Shown piece by piece: positions 14,544 through 23,976 of a DNA stretch of 31,873 nucleotides; position 1 is the stretch's first letter, and each line of letters begins with the position of its first letter. The position numbers were made by a program, and so were the translations under genes. Source of the stretch: Clostridia bacterium (lineage in GTDB: Bacteria > Bacillota > Clostridia > Peptostreptococcales > Anaerovoracaceae); NCBI GenBank assembly GCA_024403215.1, contig JAKSSJ010000002.1, forward strand, positions 1 to 31,873, in the 5' to 3' direction. A model generated the notes under the pieces. The model saw only the letters and a list, made by a program, of their open reading frames with translations. It searched no databases and was not told where the DNA came from.

Positions 14544-16031
14544 TTAAAGAGCCATCTCAGCTCCGCCCTGCTGAACCGGTTCATTCTGAACTTGAACTTC
14601 TGGCTGTCTGCCTCTTGCCAAATTCTGAAGATGAACATCGTTTGCTTGTACATTAGGAATTAATTCATTACCATAATATCCAAAGTGGTCGCTAATACCA
14701 ACATGCGATGTCATTGTTTTAAACTCACCCTTAAGAGCTTTGTCAAGTCCAGTAAACTCGTGGGAGAGGTGGTCAAAATCTCTGTTCTTTGGATTCTTAT
14801 TTCCACTAATCAAATGAACTGGAATAGTTGAATCTATCTTTGCAAGATCCTTCATATGTTGCACTGTATCGTAGTTACCAACATGGTGCTTTGCAATCAT
14901 AGCACCAAACCATGTAACAAGAGCCCTAGATGATTTAAACATTGTCCTTATTGGACTGTGCAAAACAACTCCGCCAATACCATGCTTTTTAGGTTCAAAT
15001 ACTTTGCCTTTAAGCTGAAGGTCTTCCTGCTTCTCTTTTGTAGACTCAAGAGCCACTCTAGATGCAATAGAAGCTCCTAAAGAATATCCGTGAAGAATAA
15101 TATCTTTTGGAGGGATATTACACTTCTTAACAAGATGGTTGTACATTACCATTCCATCTTTATACATGCTCTGCTCAGATATTTTACTCTTAACAACATC
15201 ACCATTCTTATTTATCTGATGGCTCTTTCCAAAGCCACGATAGTCAAATTGATAAACAGTATATCCGTTTGCTAGATACGCATCCTTGATTGTATTAATT
15301 TGCTTTGCACCAGGATCTGTTGAACCTGTAAATACAAGCACTGTCTTACCGTTTGAAGGCACGCCCTTTGGTGTATATTTTCCGCCCTTTAAACGAACCC
15401 CTTCTTCTGGGCTTCCGCATTCAACAGGCTCGAAATTTTCAACATCAGGATCAACTGGATATTCAGCCTCGCTTCTTCTTTCTGCACGTGAGCCTATGCC
15501 CTTGGTGTTTAAGGCCGATGTTAAAATGTGTCTGCCTCTTGCAGCCGAAATACCGCCATTGTCAACCTTTTTAAGTTCAACATCCTTATCTGTGACGTTT
15601 TCCTTTCCTTCTGCGCGCAGCATAGCCTTAGCTCTTTCTTTTCTGATTTTTTCAAGCTCGAGCCTTGCTGCAGTTCTCTCAGCATTAATCTGCTTTGCCT
15701 CAGCCTTTTTTGCATGGGCATCAGCCGTCTTTTGAGCTGTTTCGCGAAGATTCCTTAGGTACTCTTTTTTTGTTGCATGAATAACCTCAGGTAATTCATC
15801 CTTAAGATCCTTATTAGCAGCGTTGTTATTAATCAAAAGATTAGTTAGCTTGTTATAAATATTTCTAACCTTGTCTTGCTGTTCTTGGTTTCGCTGCACT
15901 CTTATAGATTTATCAACATCACCATAATAGAAAAGGTTGAAATCATTCATATTAATTTCATTCTGACCTGAATTTCTTAAATGCATATTAATCGCATCTA
16001 AAAGTTCACGATTTGTATTATACTTTGCCAT
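14544..16031 (-). CDS. Alpha/beta hydrolase with N-terminal coiled coil
   Basis: A 495-residue protein in two parts. Residues 1-200 are highly charged with no signal peptide, with a probable coiled coil at about 85-140 rich in A, K, E and R. Residues about 225-455 are an alpha/beta hydrolase: strand VLVFTGSTD (231-239), DYRGFGKS (263-270), nucleophile elbow GYSLG with S317, a likely acid D418 or D420 and histidine H449 in SDHFGYYG. The tail after 465 is glutamine- and proline-rich and probably disordered. The hydrolase resembles ABHD-type serine hydrolases; the substrate (ester, thioester or peptide) is unknown. GGAGTAGG precedes the ATG. It is the last gene of the long minus-strand run. Cytosolic or specially secreted location cannot be decided from sequence. 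Confidence 0.8.
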   Translation of the reverse strand: MAKYNTNRELLDAINMHLRNSGQNEINMNDFNLFYYGDVDKSIRVQRNQEQQDKVRNIYNKLTNLLINNNAANKDLKDELPEVIHATKKEYLRNLRETAQKTADAHAKKAEAKQINAERTAARLELEKIRKERAKAMLRAEGKENVTDKDVELKKVDNGGISAARGRHILTSALNTKGIGSRAERRSEAEYPVDPDVENFEPVECGSPEEGVRLKGGKYTPKGVPSNGKTVLVFTGSTDPGAKQINTIKDAYLANGYTVYQFDYRGFGKSHQINKNGDVVKSKISEQSMYKDGMVMYNHLVKKCNIPPKDIILHGYSLGASIASRVALESTKEKQEDLQLKGKVFEPKKHGIGGVVLHSPIRTMFKSSRALVTWFGAMIAKHHVGNYDTVQHMKDLAKIDSTIPVHLISGNKNPKNRDFDHLSHEFTGLDKALKGEFKTMTSHVGISDHFGYYGNELIPNVQANDVHLQNLARGRQPEVQVQNEPVQQGGAEMAL

Positions 16032-16063
16032 TTTTCCTACTCCTTACCTTTTAATCCCTTTTG

Positions 16064-16960
16064 TTATCTATCAACGAGCCAAAATGTGCAATATGCTTCT
16101 AAGAACACCGCACCCGGCATTGTTTTTCTAATTATTGATCCAACGTTTTGATTCATGGATGCCATGCTAATCATAGTATTCTCTGGCAGGTTTTTACGAA
16201 GCTGTGTTATAACATCATCAAATGCCAAAGGCACTGCTACTAAAACATGCTTTGGTACGGAATAAACCCAATCAATTATCACTGTATCTTTTCGTACAGT
16301 ATTTCCTACGAGCATTATTCCGACTATTTTATCGCCATCCATTATTGCTCTGCTTTCTGGTCTATAATCAGAAGCTTCTATAGGACCGACAACTCCCATA
16401 ACCTCATCGCCAGCCTTGTCAAGATAACTCTCGAATGCATCAAAAGATTCCTTCTTAACCTCCGAAAGAGGAATAGACCTAAGAGTGCGTCCATCGCCTT
16501 CCTTTTGTTTCATTAGACGCACACTTTTAAGTGGTGCAAAAATGTTAAATTCGCCATCATAAAATGCAACCGCAAATGCGTTTTCCCTAAGGAATGCTCC
16601 CATTCCGACAATGGTTTCATCAAAGTTCATAAATACTGTTTTTATGCTAGCATCAGGGTCGTCAATTAAAGCAGTCTTTAAATTGTTCAAAAGCATTGTT
16701 CCAATGCCACGTCTTCTTTGCTCTTCATCAACATACAGCCAGTCAATATATACAGACGTTTCTCTGGCATGGAAAATCATAAGGCCAACTGCCTTTGGCT
16801 GTCCGCCCAATACATCTATTGCTCCAAGCATCATAATATCATCTGGAAGAGTCAAAAGAAGCTCGTCATAAAATAGATCCCTAAATTTAAGAAGATCATC
16901 TCTTTCTAGGGTTACTATTTTTATGTTGTCGTCAAACACTTTTTCGTTAGTACTACTCAT
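16064..16960 (-). CDS. GNAT-family N-acetyltransferase, probably two GNAT domains
   Basis: A 298-residue protein. The first half is a clear GNAT domain: strand VYIDWLYVDEEQRRRGIGTMLL contains the acetyl-CoA binding motif RRRGIG. The second half repeats the same shape more weakly (DKIVGIMLVGNTVRKDTVIIDWVYS) without the RxxGxG loop, so only the first domain is likely to bind the cofactor. The substrate is unknown. I chose the ATG at 16960 (MSSTNEKVF), which has GAGGTG 6 nt upstream. A longer in-frame start at 17032 overlaps the YczE-type gene and is unlikely. Two TATAAT-like sequences on the minus strand at 16986-16991 and 16998-17003 could add an internal promoter, though no good -35 is visible. 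Confidence 0.85.
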   Translation of the reverse strand: MSSTNEKVFDDNIKIVTLERDDLLKFRDLFYDELLLTLPDDIMMLGAIDVLGGQPKAVGLMIFHARETSVYIDWLYVDEEQRRRGIGTMLLNNLKTALIDDPDASIKTVFMNFDETIVGMGAFLRENAFAVAFYDGEFNIFAPLKSVRLMKQKEGDGRTLRSIPLSEVKKESFDAFESYLDKAGDEVMGVVGPIEASDYRPESRAIMDGDKIVGIMLVGNTVRKDTVIIDWVYSVPKHVLVAVPLAFDDVITQLRKNLPENTMISMASMNQNVGSIIRKTMPGAVFLEAYCTFWLVDR

Positions 16961-17003
16961 TAAAACACCTCGTGAGTTATTTTGAATTATATCTTTAATT
17001 ATA

Positions 17004-17657
17004 TCATCCCTTAAGAACTTTAAAACTATCAATTAAGCTAGCATGACTTATAGCCTTTGGATCAAATTTTGTCAGTTTAAAGACAACATCCTGCATTATG
17101 CCAATTCCAAAAGGCGCAAGAATTGTTCCTATGCCAATAGGTCCTCCAAGGAAATATCCTATTACAAACACAAAGAGCAAAAGGAAAATGTTCACAACAC
17201 CAATAGGAAGCTTTTTGAGCCTCTTTCCAAGAGCAATCTGAAGCGAATCTCTAGGTCCGCAGCTAAGTCCCGCCTTCATATAGAAGAATTGAGCAAAGCC
17301 CTCACCTATAAACACAAGAATAAGCATACCTATGCTAAGTAGCATATTGTTTTCTATGCTTGGAATCAGGTTGATGTAATTAAAAAGATCAACGGTCTTC
17401 CCTACTATGATTGCATCTAGTATGGTTCCAAGTCCAATTTTCTCGTGCATCAAAAGGTCTATTACAATAACAGCAACAGAAATGCTAATAGATGCATTTC
17501 CGTACTTTATTCCAAGCGTTTTAGAAAGACCAATGCAAAATACATCCCAAGGTCCAACGCCTATATTTGCCTGAATAAAACAGTAAACGCAAAAGCCGTA
17601 AAAGAACAAGCCAAGGCTTGCTAGTACTGTATTTTTTAAAAGTTGTTTTTTAGACAT
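17004..17657 (-). CDS. YczE/YitT-type integral membrane protein
   Basis: A 217-residue protein with about five hydrophobic helices and the typical family opening, LGLFFYGFCVYCFIQANIGVGPWDVFCIGLSK. A second matching block, AGLSCGPRDSLQIALGKRL, shows the internal repeat of glycine-rich turns before an aspartate seen in YczE/YyaS/YitT-type proteins. These are membrane proteins of poorly known function; Bacillus YczE is tied to lipopeptide/polyketide production. GGAG lies about 8 nt before the ATG. It is 24 bp downstream of the MBL hydrolase gene and 43 bp upstream of the GNAT gene on the same strand. Confidence 0.8.
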   Translation of the reverse strand: MSKKQLLKNTVLASLGLFFYGFCVYCFIQANIGVGPWDVFCIGLSKTLGIKYGNASISISVAVIVIDLLMHEKIGLGTILDAIIVGKTVDLFNYINLIPSIENNMLLSIGMLILVFIGEGFAQFFYMKAGLSCGPRDSLQIALGKRLKKLPIGVVNIFLLLFVFVIGYFLGGPIGIGTILAPFGIGIMQDVVFKLTKFDPKAISHASLIDSFKVLKG

Positions 17658-17681
17658 TCTACATTCTCCAATAGAAAGATT

Positions 17682-18560
17682 TTATGCTTTCGTCCAAAGC
17701 ATTTTGTTATCTTCAAAGCTGATGGTAAGCGTGCCCTTTGTATACATTGCAGATAAGTACGAGCGCAGTGTACTACCAATCAAAAGATACTGCTGAGTTG
17801 TTAAAGTCATATTAAATCTGTCAAATAGATATTTAAGAATATCTTCAAATGCGCAAGGCTTACTGCAGCATTCTTCGATAGCCGCAAAAGTTTTATTTAT
17901 AGATTCAATATTTATATCAGCAAGCTCTGTTATGTCCTGGCACACGCCGGCATGAGCAGGAACAAAGTTATTAGCATCAAGAGTTTTTAAAAGCTCCAAG
18001 CTTTCTAAAGATGCTGAAGGATCCCAAAGATAAGACATGCCATATTTTTCAAGAGTTTCCTTTGATGAAACGCTGTCAGCAATAAATGCATTACCGTCTG
18101 CTGTTATAAAGCCTACCATATCAAAGCAATGACCAGGAAGATTAATAAGCTTCCATCCCAAAGGAAGAACATCTTCTGTAAGAGGCTTTGCATGACTTTC
18201 CTGTGCCATAAGGAATTTGTTTTGAATATCCTTAAAAGGAAGACCTCCATAAAGTCCCATAGATTCTAAAACAGGGTTTACGGTATATACCTGCTCTAGG
18301 CCATTCGCATAAATGCTGCAACCTGTTCTTTCTTCTATAAGCTTATTGCCACCTATATGATCCGCATGTGAATGAGTGTTAAAAATCGAAACAAGATGCC
18401 AAGCATGCTCATCTAAAGCCTTTAAAACTTTCTTGCCAGTATCCTTGTCGCTACCGCTATCAATGATAACAACATCTGAATCAGAAATCCTTACAACTCC
18501 AATCTTTGCAGGACAATCAATGTAGTAGTCGTGATCTGAAACTTGAATTAATTCATACAT
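17682..18560 (-). CDS. MBL-fold metallo-hydrolase
   Basis: A 292-residue metallo-beta-lactamase-fold protein. Metal ligands are visible: HSHADH in NTHSHADHIGG, a later histidine in LPGHCFDMVGF, the aspartate of AFIADSVSS and the histidine of VPAHAGV. This full set supports a two-metal site. The C-terminal third (after about residue 195) is helical and could modify substrate access. It resembles glyoxalase II-like and thiol-ester hydrolases, but the substrate cannot be read from sequence. I chose the ATG at 18560 (MYELIQVS); an upstream TTG at 18572 adds four residues. GGTGA about 7 nt upstream is a modest ribosome binding site. It lies 23 bp after the DNA methyltransferase gene. Confidence 0.87.
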   Translation of the reverse strand: MYELIQVSDHDYYIDCPAKIGVVRISDSDVVIIDSGSDKDTGKKVLKALDEHAWHLVSIFNTHSHADHIGGNKLIEERTGCSIYANGLEQVYTVNPVLESMGLYGGLPFKDIQNKFLMAQESHAKPLTEDVLPLGWKLINLPGHCFDMVGFITADGNAFIADSVSSKETLEKYGMSYLWDPSASLESLELLKTLDANNFVPAHAGVCQDITELADINIESINKTFAAIEECCSKPCAFEDILKYLFDRFNMTLTTQQYLLIGSTLRSYLSAMYTKGTLTISFEDNKMLWTKA

Positions 18561-18583
18561 AACTTTCACCAAAACTAAAGGTA

Positions 18584-19609
18584 TTATAGTTTTAAAATTT
18601 CTCTTAAGCGTCCAAGCTGATCCTCTTCAAGATTAAGGGAAGCAAGTTCTTTTTCTATATCAATATCTGACTGCTTTATAACATCAAAGCTGCTACCCGC
18701 CTTTTCCAAGCGATTCTTTGAAAGTCCAAAAGCAACAGGAGATCTATCACAGATAATATAGTTAACACCCAGGGTATTGCACGCTGCAGCTAAGGTGCCA
18801 GAGCCCGCAAAGAAATCGCCAGCAAGGCCTCCCTCTTTGCAAAAGCTTTCAAGCAGAATCTCAATAAGCCTTTCTGGCTTTTGAGTTGCATAGCCGGTTC
18901 GTTCTGAAGATGTTCTTCCTACCATATCAACATTGATTACATCTTTTCTGTTGACTAAAGTATACCATTTACCTTCTTCATCTTGGTATTCTTCAACGCC
19001 CTTGAATCTGTATGGTCTTCCGTCTCTATTGTAGGAAATCTCCTTCTTTGGAAGGAAATAATAGTCGTCAGTTTTTGAATAGACAAGAATGGTATCGTGT
19101 TTTTTTGCAAAGCATTTTCCTCTTGCCCCGCCACTTTTATATGACCAAATGAGTTCATTAACAAAATGTTCTTCTCCAAAAATCTCATCAAGAAGCACTT
19201 TGGCATAGGCTGCTGCATGAGTATCAAGGTGAAGTGCCACAAGCCCTGTATCCTTTAATACATCCTTTATTAGATATAGTCTTAGCGACAGCATCTCTAA
19301 AAATTCACCAAGGCTTTTCCATTTGTCCCCATAGACAGTAAACTTTAAATTCTCATCACCAATATTGATGTTTGCTTTATAGTCTTCCCCGGAATAAAAT
19401 GGCGGGTCAATATAAATAAAGTCAAAGCCATCAAAAGAAGCTTTCTTTTCTAATTCATCCGAAAGCTTTTTTAATAAAGAAACATTATCACCAAGAGCAA
19501 TGATATTGCCCTTGGTGATATTTGCATTTTCAAACCCGCAGCCTTTTACTGCTGCGTATTCATTTTTCGCTTCGTCTAAAATTTTAGAAAGCTGTGCTAG
19601 TGTTCCCAT
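18584..19609 (-). CDS. Solitary site-specific DNA methyltransferase (beta-class, N6-A or N4-C)
   Basis: A 341-residue amino-methyltransferase. DPPF (68-71) is the catalytic motif IV. DFFAGSGT (265-272) is the SAM-binding motif I, after GYATQKPERLIEILLES (motif X) at about 239-255. The order IV-variable region-X-I identifies the beta group, related to Type III Mod and to many Type II enzymes. The region at about 155-235 should determine the target. No restriction endonuclease or specificity subunit adjoins, so it looks like an orphan methylase. Its ATG overlaps the PBP stop by one base (TAATG), with AGGA upstream, so it is translationally coupled to a wall-synthesis gene. The recognition sequence is unknown. 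Confidence 0.9.
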   Translation of the reverse strand: MGTLAQLSKILDEAKNEYAAVKGCGFENANITKGNIIALGDNVSLLKKLSDELEKKASFDGFDFIYIDPPFYSGEDYKANINIGDENLKFTVYGDKWKSLGEFLEMLSLRLYLIKDVLKDTGLVALHLDTHAAAYAKVLLDEIFGEEHFVNELIWSYKSGGARGKCFAKKHDTILVYSKTDDYYFLPKKEISYNRDGRPYRFKGVEEYQDEEGKWYTLVNRKDVINVDMVGRTSSERTGYATQKPERLIEILLESFCKEGGLAGDFFAGSGTLAAACNTLGVNYIICDRSPVAFGLSKNRLEKAGSSFDVIKQSDIDIEKELASLNLEEDQLGRLREILKL

Positions 19610-22600
19610 TAAAATCCTGCTGCATCGTCCAAATCTTCTGGCTCATCATACGGTTCATCATATACAGAATGCATACCGCTTTCTGCAAATGGTGAAACTG
19701 GATATTCATATACAGCCTCTATCTCATGAGTCTCTGCATTTTCTTGATATGTTACAGAGTTATGAATTGGACAGTAGAACTGTGGTGGATCGTTTTGTGA
19801 ATCCTCAATCAGTGTGAGGAACTGTTCTCTTTCAATCTTTTCCCATTCGTCAAATGGTGGGAGCTCACCGTTCTCATCCTCTTCCGGTTTAACTCTTAAA
19901 TCATAGCTTGCAAGAAGTGTTTCCCAAGACTGTCCGCCCGGACGCTTTAGATACTCCTTCCAGGTTGTTGATCCGCAGTATGGCGTTGCAAGATATCCAG
20001 TTGATGTACAAACCTCAACATAACCTCTTGCCTCATAATCTGTTGTATTTTCTGTTGGCTCGGTACCAGCAATGAAGATTTCAGAAATTATATCCTCTGC
20101 AGGTGTGGAACCATACTCGCTGATAATTGGAAGTCCGCCGGTCTTACTATCAATATTAACCGTTACAAAATCGCCCTTAAGCTCAAATGCGCCTTTCTCA
20201 TCAAGCTTACCAACTTGCTCCATTACAGTCTTCCAAACCTTAATGGCCTTTGTTGAATCAGCACCAAGGTTAATATTAGAATCGCAGCCTACCCAGGTTG
20301 CACCTGTATATTTTGGAAGGATTCCGCAGAACCAAATATCGAACTTATCTGATGTTGTTCCTGTCTTACCAGCAGCTGGCTGAGAGTTAAGCTTTGCTGA
20401 TGCAGCACCGCCGTACTCAACTGTTGTTCTTAAAATATCAAGCATAAGGGAAGCAACCTCTTCATCAAGTACTTGTACTGGATGAGAATCTGCTTTTAAG
20501 ATTATGTCTCCCTTTCTATTTGTTACTGTTGTGTAGCAGGTTACATCATTATGAAGACCATAGTTACCAAAGGTAGCATATGCTCCTGCCATTTCAAATG
20601 GAGATACGCCCTTAAGCATTCCTCCAAGAGCCAGCGATGATGGGTTTTCATCAGTATCAACAGCATCTAAAACAAGACTTGTGATACCAAGGTTTTGAAC
20701 GTTTTCAATGCAGCGCTTAGGATTGAGCTGGTTGTAGAGGTTAACAGCGCAGCCGTTAACAGACTTTTCTACAGCTTTTCTAAGGCTTGTGATTCCGTGG
20801 TAAGCAAGGTCTACGTTTCCTGGCCAAAGCTCGCCCTCTGCACACATTGGAATATTATCAAGTGGTGTTGCAGCAGTGAATACATTGCTCGTTCTTTCTA
20901 CCTCTGTTCCGTCTTCTGCAGGTTTAACTGCATCATAACCAACCTGAAGTGCTGTTGAATAAAGAGCTAAAGGCTTAATTGAAGATCCTGGCTGGCGAGT
21001 TGCTGTTGCACGGTTAAATAAAAGCTTACCGCTAATTCCTCTTCCTCCAACCATACCTCTCATCTGGCCTGTAGCATTATCTACAATAACCATTGCCGAC
21101 TGAGGCTGAATAATTCTTGATGCAAGCTGATAGTATGGAGCAGCAATAAGAGCTCCGCCCTTCTTGGTCTTAGTAATTGCATCAGGATATTTATCAAAGA
21201 AGGCTGCGGAAATAATTACATCCCCTGCATCGTTTCTTGATTTATATTCGCTATCAATGAGAAGGTAGCTTCCGTTTCTTGAATAAAGCTGGCTATCTAC
21301 CATCTCATAGAAGTCTTTAATATCAACTCTTACATCTGTACCTTCAGCAGATTTAGTGTTATAGAAATTAAGCTTCATACCCTTAAGAAGAGTAAGGCTT
21401 CCATCAGCATTCCACTTACACTCATCAGTCTGAATCATAAGATTATTATCGCTATCAAACAAATTGTCGTAAGCATAAAGAACAATCTTCTTCTTTTCTG
21501 CATTCAAAATATTTTTCTTATCGTCAGTATTAACAGTCTTGAGATTAATCTTAGGGAAGGTGTCTGGATTGTTATATGCACTCTCTAAGATTTTCTGAAC
21601 AGTCATATCCAGAGTACTATTAACAACAAGTCCGCCTTCATAAAGGAGCTTTCTTGCCTCTTCATAGCTATATCCAAGCTGAGTCTGAAGATCATTTAAT
21701 ACCTGTTTTGTAATAAAGTCTGTACAATATGAAGAATCATTTGCAGAAGAACCAATATTAACACCAGGGTTTACATAGTTTCTTACAGAATCCTCTTTTG
21801 CAAGGTTATATGTCTCTTCGTCAATCTTTTCTTGCTCGTACATAAATCTAAGTACAAGCTTAACTCTGTTTGCACTAGTATCGTTATAATATGTAATCCA
21901 AGTATCATTCTTATCAACAATATCAAGGCTTGCAATATCTATGCCAGAGCCAGAAGCCGTTGCAGTTTCAGCAGAAATTCTCTTAAGAGGCGCATATGAA
22001 TTTGGACTCTGCGGAAGCGCTGCAAGCTGAGCGCACTCCACAAGATTTAATTCATCAAGGTCTTTATTAAAGTAAGCCCTCGCTGCGGCATAAACACCAT
22101 TAGAGTTAAAGCCAAGGTATACCGTGTTAAGGTAGGCCTCAAGTATCTGCTCCTTGCTTAGAGCGTCTTCTATTATCAAGGTGTAATATGCCTCCCTTAT
22201 CTTACGAGACATCTTTCTTTCACCTTTTTCAGACTCAAGGAAAATGTTTCTTGCAAGCTGCTGAGTAATAGTTGAGGTTCCTCCAATTCTATCTGATTTA
22301 CCAGAAACCTTTTGCCAAATAGCACCCGCAATTCTTACAAAGTTAAATCCGTGATGCTTAAAGAAGGTCTTATCCTCTACTGCTACAAAGGCATTGATAA
22401 GATCCTTTGGAAGCTCTGCATATTCAACATTAGTTCTTAATGCAGTACCGGAATAAATATTATCAACAACATCTCCATTTATGTCATAAATGACTGAGCT
22501 TTGAGATAGCATGTCATAAATGTTGTTTGGATTAATATCAGGTGTTTCTTTAATAATTTTAAGTACCAAAACGCCAACAACAATGCAGGCTACAACGCCA

Positions 22601-23076
22601 ATAGCAATGATTGCTACTAAGATTTTCTTAAATAAGCTCCATGGTTTTTTCTCGCCCTTTTCCTTTGGCTGCCTTGGTTCCTTTTCTTCTTTTACCTTGC
22701 GAGCCTTCTTTTCAGGCTTTGCCTTTGCAGTTTTTGCAGTCTTTGCAGTTTTTGCCGGTTTTTCAGAAACGGCATGTCTTGCAGCTCTTGATGCGACTGG
22801 AGCTTGAGCAGTTTCCCCTACGCTAACCCAAGCACCCTCCTGGGAGCTTTCTTGCTTACTTGTTTCGCTGGCAGCTTTTTTAGCGTCAATTTCAGAAAGT
22901 ATCCTGTCCCACTCAGCTCTATCTATGACTCCTTCTTTTTTACTTGAAGAAGCCACAACCTGAGTGTGATCTTGCTTAGAGCTAGTGCTCTCAGAGGTTT
23001 TAATATTAGCCCTTAATTTATCAAAAGCTGCCATTACCTCTTCTTCATGAAGTCTTAAGTTCTCGTCTTGTTCCAT
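19609..23076 (-). CDS. Bifunctional penicillin-binding protein 1A (transglycosylase/transpeptidase)
   Basis: A 1155-residue class A PBP that polymerises and crosslinks peptidoglycan outside the membrane. Residues 1-150 are cytosolic and low-complexity, with a KTA repeat and a basic stretch (about 107-145). A membrane helix follows at about 152-173. The glycosyltransferase domain shows EDKTFFKHHGFN (E234, D235) and GGTSTITQQLARN (265-277). The transpeptidase domain shows SxxK at S698-K701 (PGSSIKP), SVN in KSVNGCAV, and KTG in AGKTGTTSD. The length exceeds the usual 700-900 because of the N-terminal tail, an insert between the domains and an acidic C-terminal extension. GAGGGG overlaps the ftsY stop just upstream of the ATG, 3 bp after ftsY. 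It corresponds to ponA/mrcA types. Confidence 0.95.
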   Translation of the reverse strand: MEQDENLRLHEEEVMAAFDKLRANIKTSESTSSKQDHTQVVASSSKKEGVIDRAEWDRILSEIDAKKAASETSKQESSQEGAWVSVGETAQAPVASRAARHAVSEKPAKTAKTAKTAKAKPEKKARKVKEEKEPRQPKEKGEKKPWSLFKKILVAIIAIGVVACIVVGVLVLKIIKETPDINPNNIYDMLSQSSVIYDINGDVVDNIYSGTALRTNVEYAELPKDLINAFVAVEDKTFFKHHGFNFVRIAGAIWQKVSGKSDRIGGTSTITQQLARNIFLESEKGERKMSRKIREAYYTLIIEDALSKEQILEAYLNTVYLGFNSNGVYAAARAYFNKDLDELNLVECAQLAALPQSPNSYAPLKRISAETATASGSGIDIASLDIVDKNDTWITYYNDTSANRVKLVLRFMYEQEKIDEETYNLAKEDSVRNYVNPGVNIGSSANDSSYCTDFITKQVLNDLQTQLGYSYEEARKLLYEGGLVVNSTLDMTVQKILESAYNNPDTFPKINLKTVNTDDKKNILNAEKKKIVLYAYDNLFDSDNNLMIQTDECKWNADGSLTLLKGMKLNFYNTKSAEGTDVRVDIKDFYEMVDSQLYSRNGSYLLIDSEYKSRNDAGDVIISAAFFDKYPDAITKTKKGGALIAAPYYQLASRIIQPQSAMVIVDNATGQMRGMVGGRGISGKLLFNRATATRQPGSSIKPLALYSTALQVGYDAVKPAEDGTEVERTSNVFTAATPLDNIPMCAEGELWPGNVDLAYHGITSLRKAVEKSVNGCAVNLYNQLNPKRCIENVQNLGITSLVLDAVDTDENPSSLALGGMLKGVSPFEMAGAYATFGNYGLHNDVTCYTTVTNRKGDIILKADSHPVQVLDEEVASLMLDILRTTVEYGGAASAKLNSQPAAGKTGTTSDKFDIWFCGILPKYTGATWVGCDSNINLGADSTKAIKVWKTVMEQVGKLDEKGAFELKGDFVTVNIDSKTGGLPIISEYGSTPAEDIISEIFIAGTEPTENTTDYEARGYVEVCTSTGYLATPYCGSTTWKEYLKRPGGQSWETLLASYDLRVKPEEDENGELPPFDEWEKIEREQFLTLIEDSQNDPPQFYCPIHNSVTYQENAETHEIEAVYEYPVSPFAESGMHSVYDEPYDEPEDLDDAAGF

Positions 23077-23079
23077 AAC

Positions 23080-23976
23080 TTACCCCTCAAAAATGTCCTT
23101 GGCAAATTCACTTGGATCAAACTTTTTTAAATCATCCATTTGTTCACCGATTCCTATGAACTTTACAGGAAGATCAAATTCATCCGCTATTGTTACAACG
23201 ATTCCGCCCTTTGCAGTACCGTCTAGTTTTGTGAGTACTATGCCTGTAATATCTGCAGTCTCACCAAACTCTTTTGCTTGAGATACTGCATTTTTGCCTG
23301 TTGTTGCATCTAGTACAAGAAGAGTTTCCCTATTTGCATCCGGGAACTCTCTTGAGATTACTCTATTCATCTTTTCAAGCTCCGTCATGAGATTCTTCTT
23401 GTTTTGCAGTCTTCCGGCCGTATCGCAGATTACGACATCTATATTTCTAGCCTTAGCGGCAGCAATTCCATCAAAGATAACTGCTGATGGATCTGCTCCC
23501 TCTTGGTGCTTAATAATTGGTACATTAAGCCTTTCAGCCCAGATACTAAGCTGCTCTGCTGCAGCTGCTCTAAACGTATCGGCAGCTACCAAAAGAACGC
23601 TCTTTCCTTCAGCCTTAAGACTGTTTGCAAGCTTTGCAATACTGGTTGTCTTACCTGCTCCATTTACTCCTATCATCATAATGACAAGAGGAACACTCTG
23701 GCAAAGCTCAAGGCGCTCTTTTTTATCGAGCATTTCTGTTACTATCCTTGTGATTTCCTTCTTAACAGAATCCGCATCTTTAAGACGATTTTCTCTAATG
23801 CTATGCCTTAGGGTTTCAATAATCTTCATGGTAGTTTCCATACCAAGATCAGATGTAATCAAAACCTCTTCAAGCTCATCTAGCATATCCTCATCTGGAG
23901 TTGGTCTTAAAAGAAGCACATCTTCAATTTTTTCTGTCATCCTACCAAAAAAGGATGTCTTCTTTCCAAATGCCAT
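23080..23976 (-). CDS. ftsY: Signal recognition particle receptor FtsY
   Basis: A 298-residue SRP-receptor GTPase that docks ribosome-nascent-chain complexes at the membrane. Motifs in order are G1 GVNGAGKT (103-110), DTFRAAA (133-139), DTAGRLQNKKNLM (G3 block, from 185), and TKLDGTAKGG (G4). It has only a short N-terminal lead (about 20 residues) before the NG domain, as in other Gram-positives that lack the long acidic A domain. The ATG overlaps the smc stop by one base (TAATG), with GAGGT upstream. The rnc-smc-ftsY order is well conserved in Clostridia and supports the call. Confidence 0.97.
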   Translation of the reverse strand: MAFGKKTSFFGRMTEKIEDVLLLRPTPDEDMLDELEEVLITSDLGMETTMKIIETLRHSIRENRLKDADSVKKEITRIVTEMLDKKERLELCQSVPLVIMMIGVNGAGKTTSIAKLANSLKAEGKSVLLVAADTFRAAAAEQLSIWAERLNVPIIKHQEGADPSAVIFDGIAAAKARNIDVVICDTAGRLQNKKNLMTELEKMNRVISREFPDANRETLLVLDATTGKNAVSQAKEFGETADITGIVLTKLDGTAKGGIVVTIADEFDLPVKFIGIGEQMDDLKKFDPSEFAKDIFEG

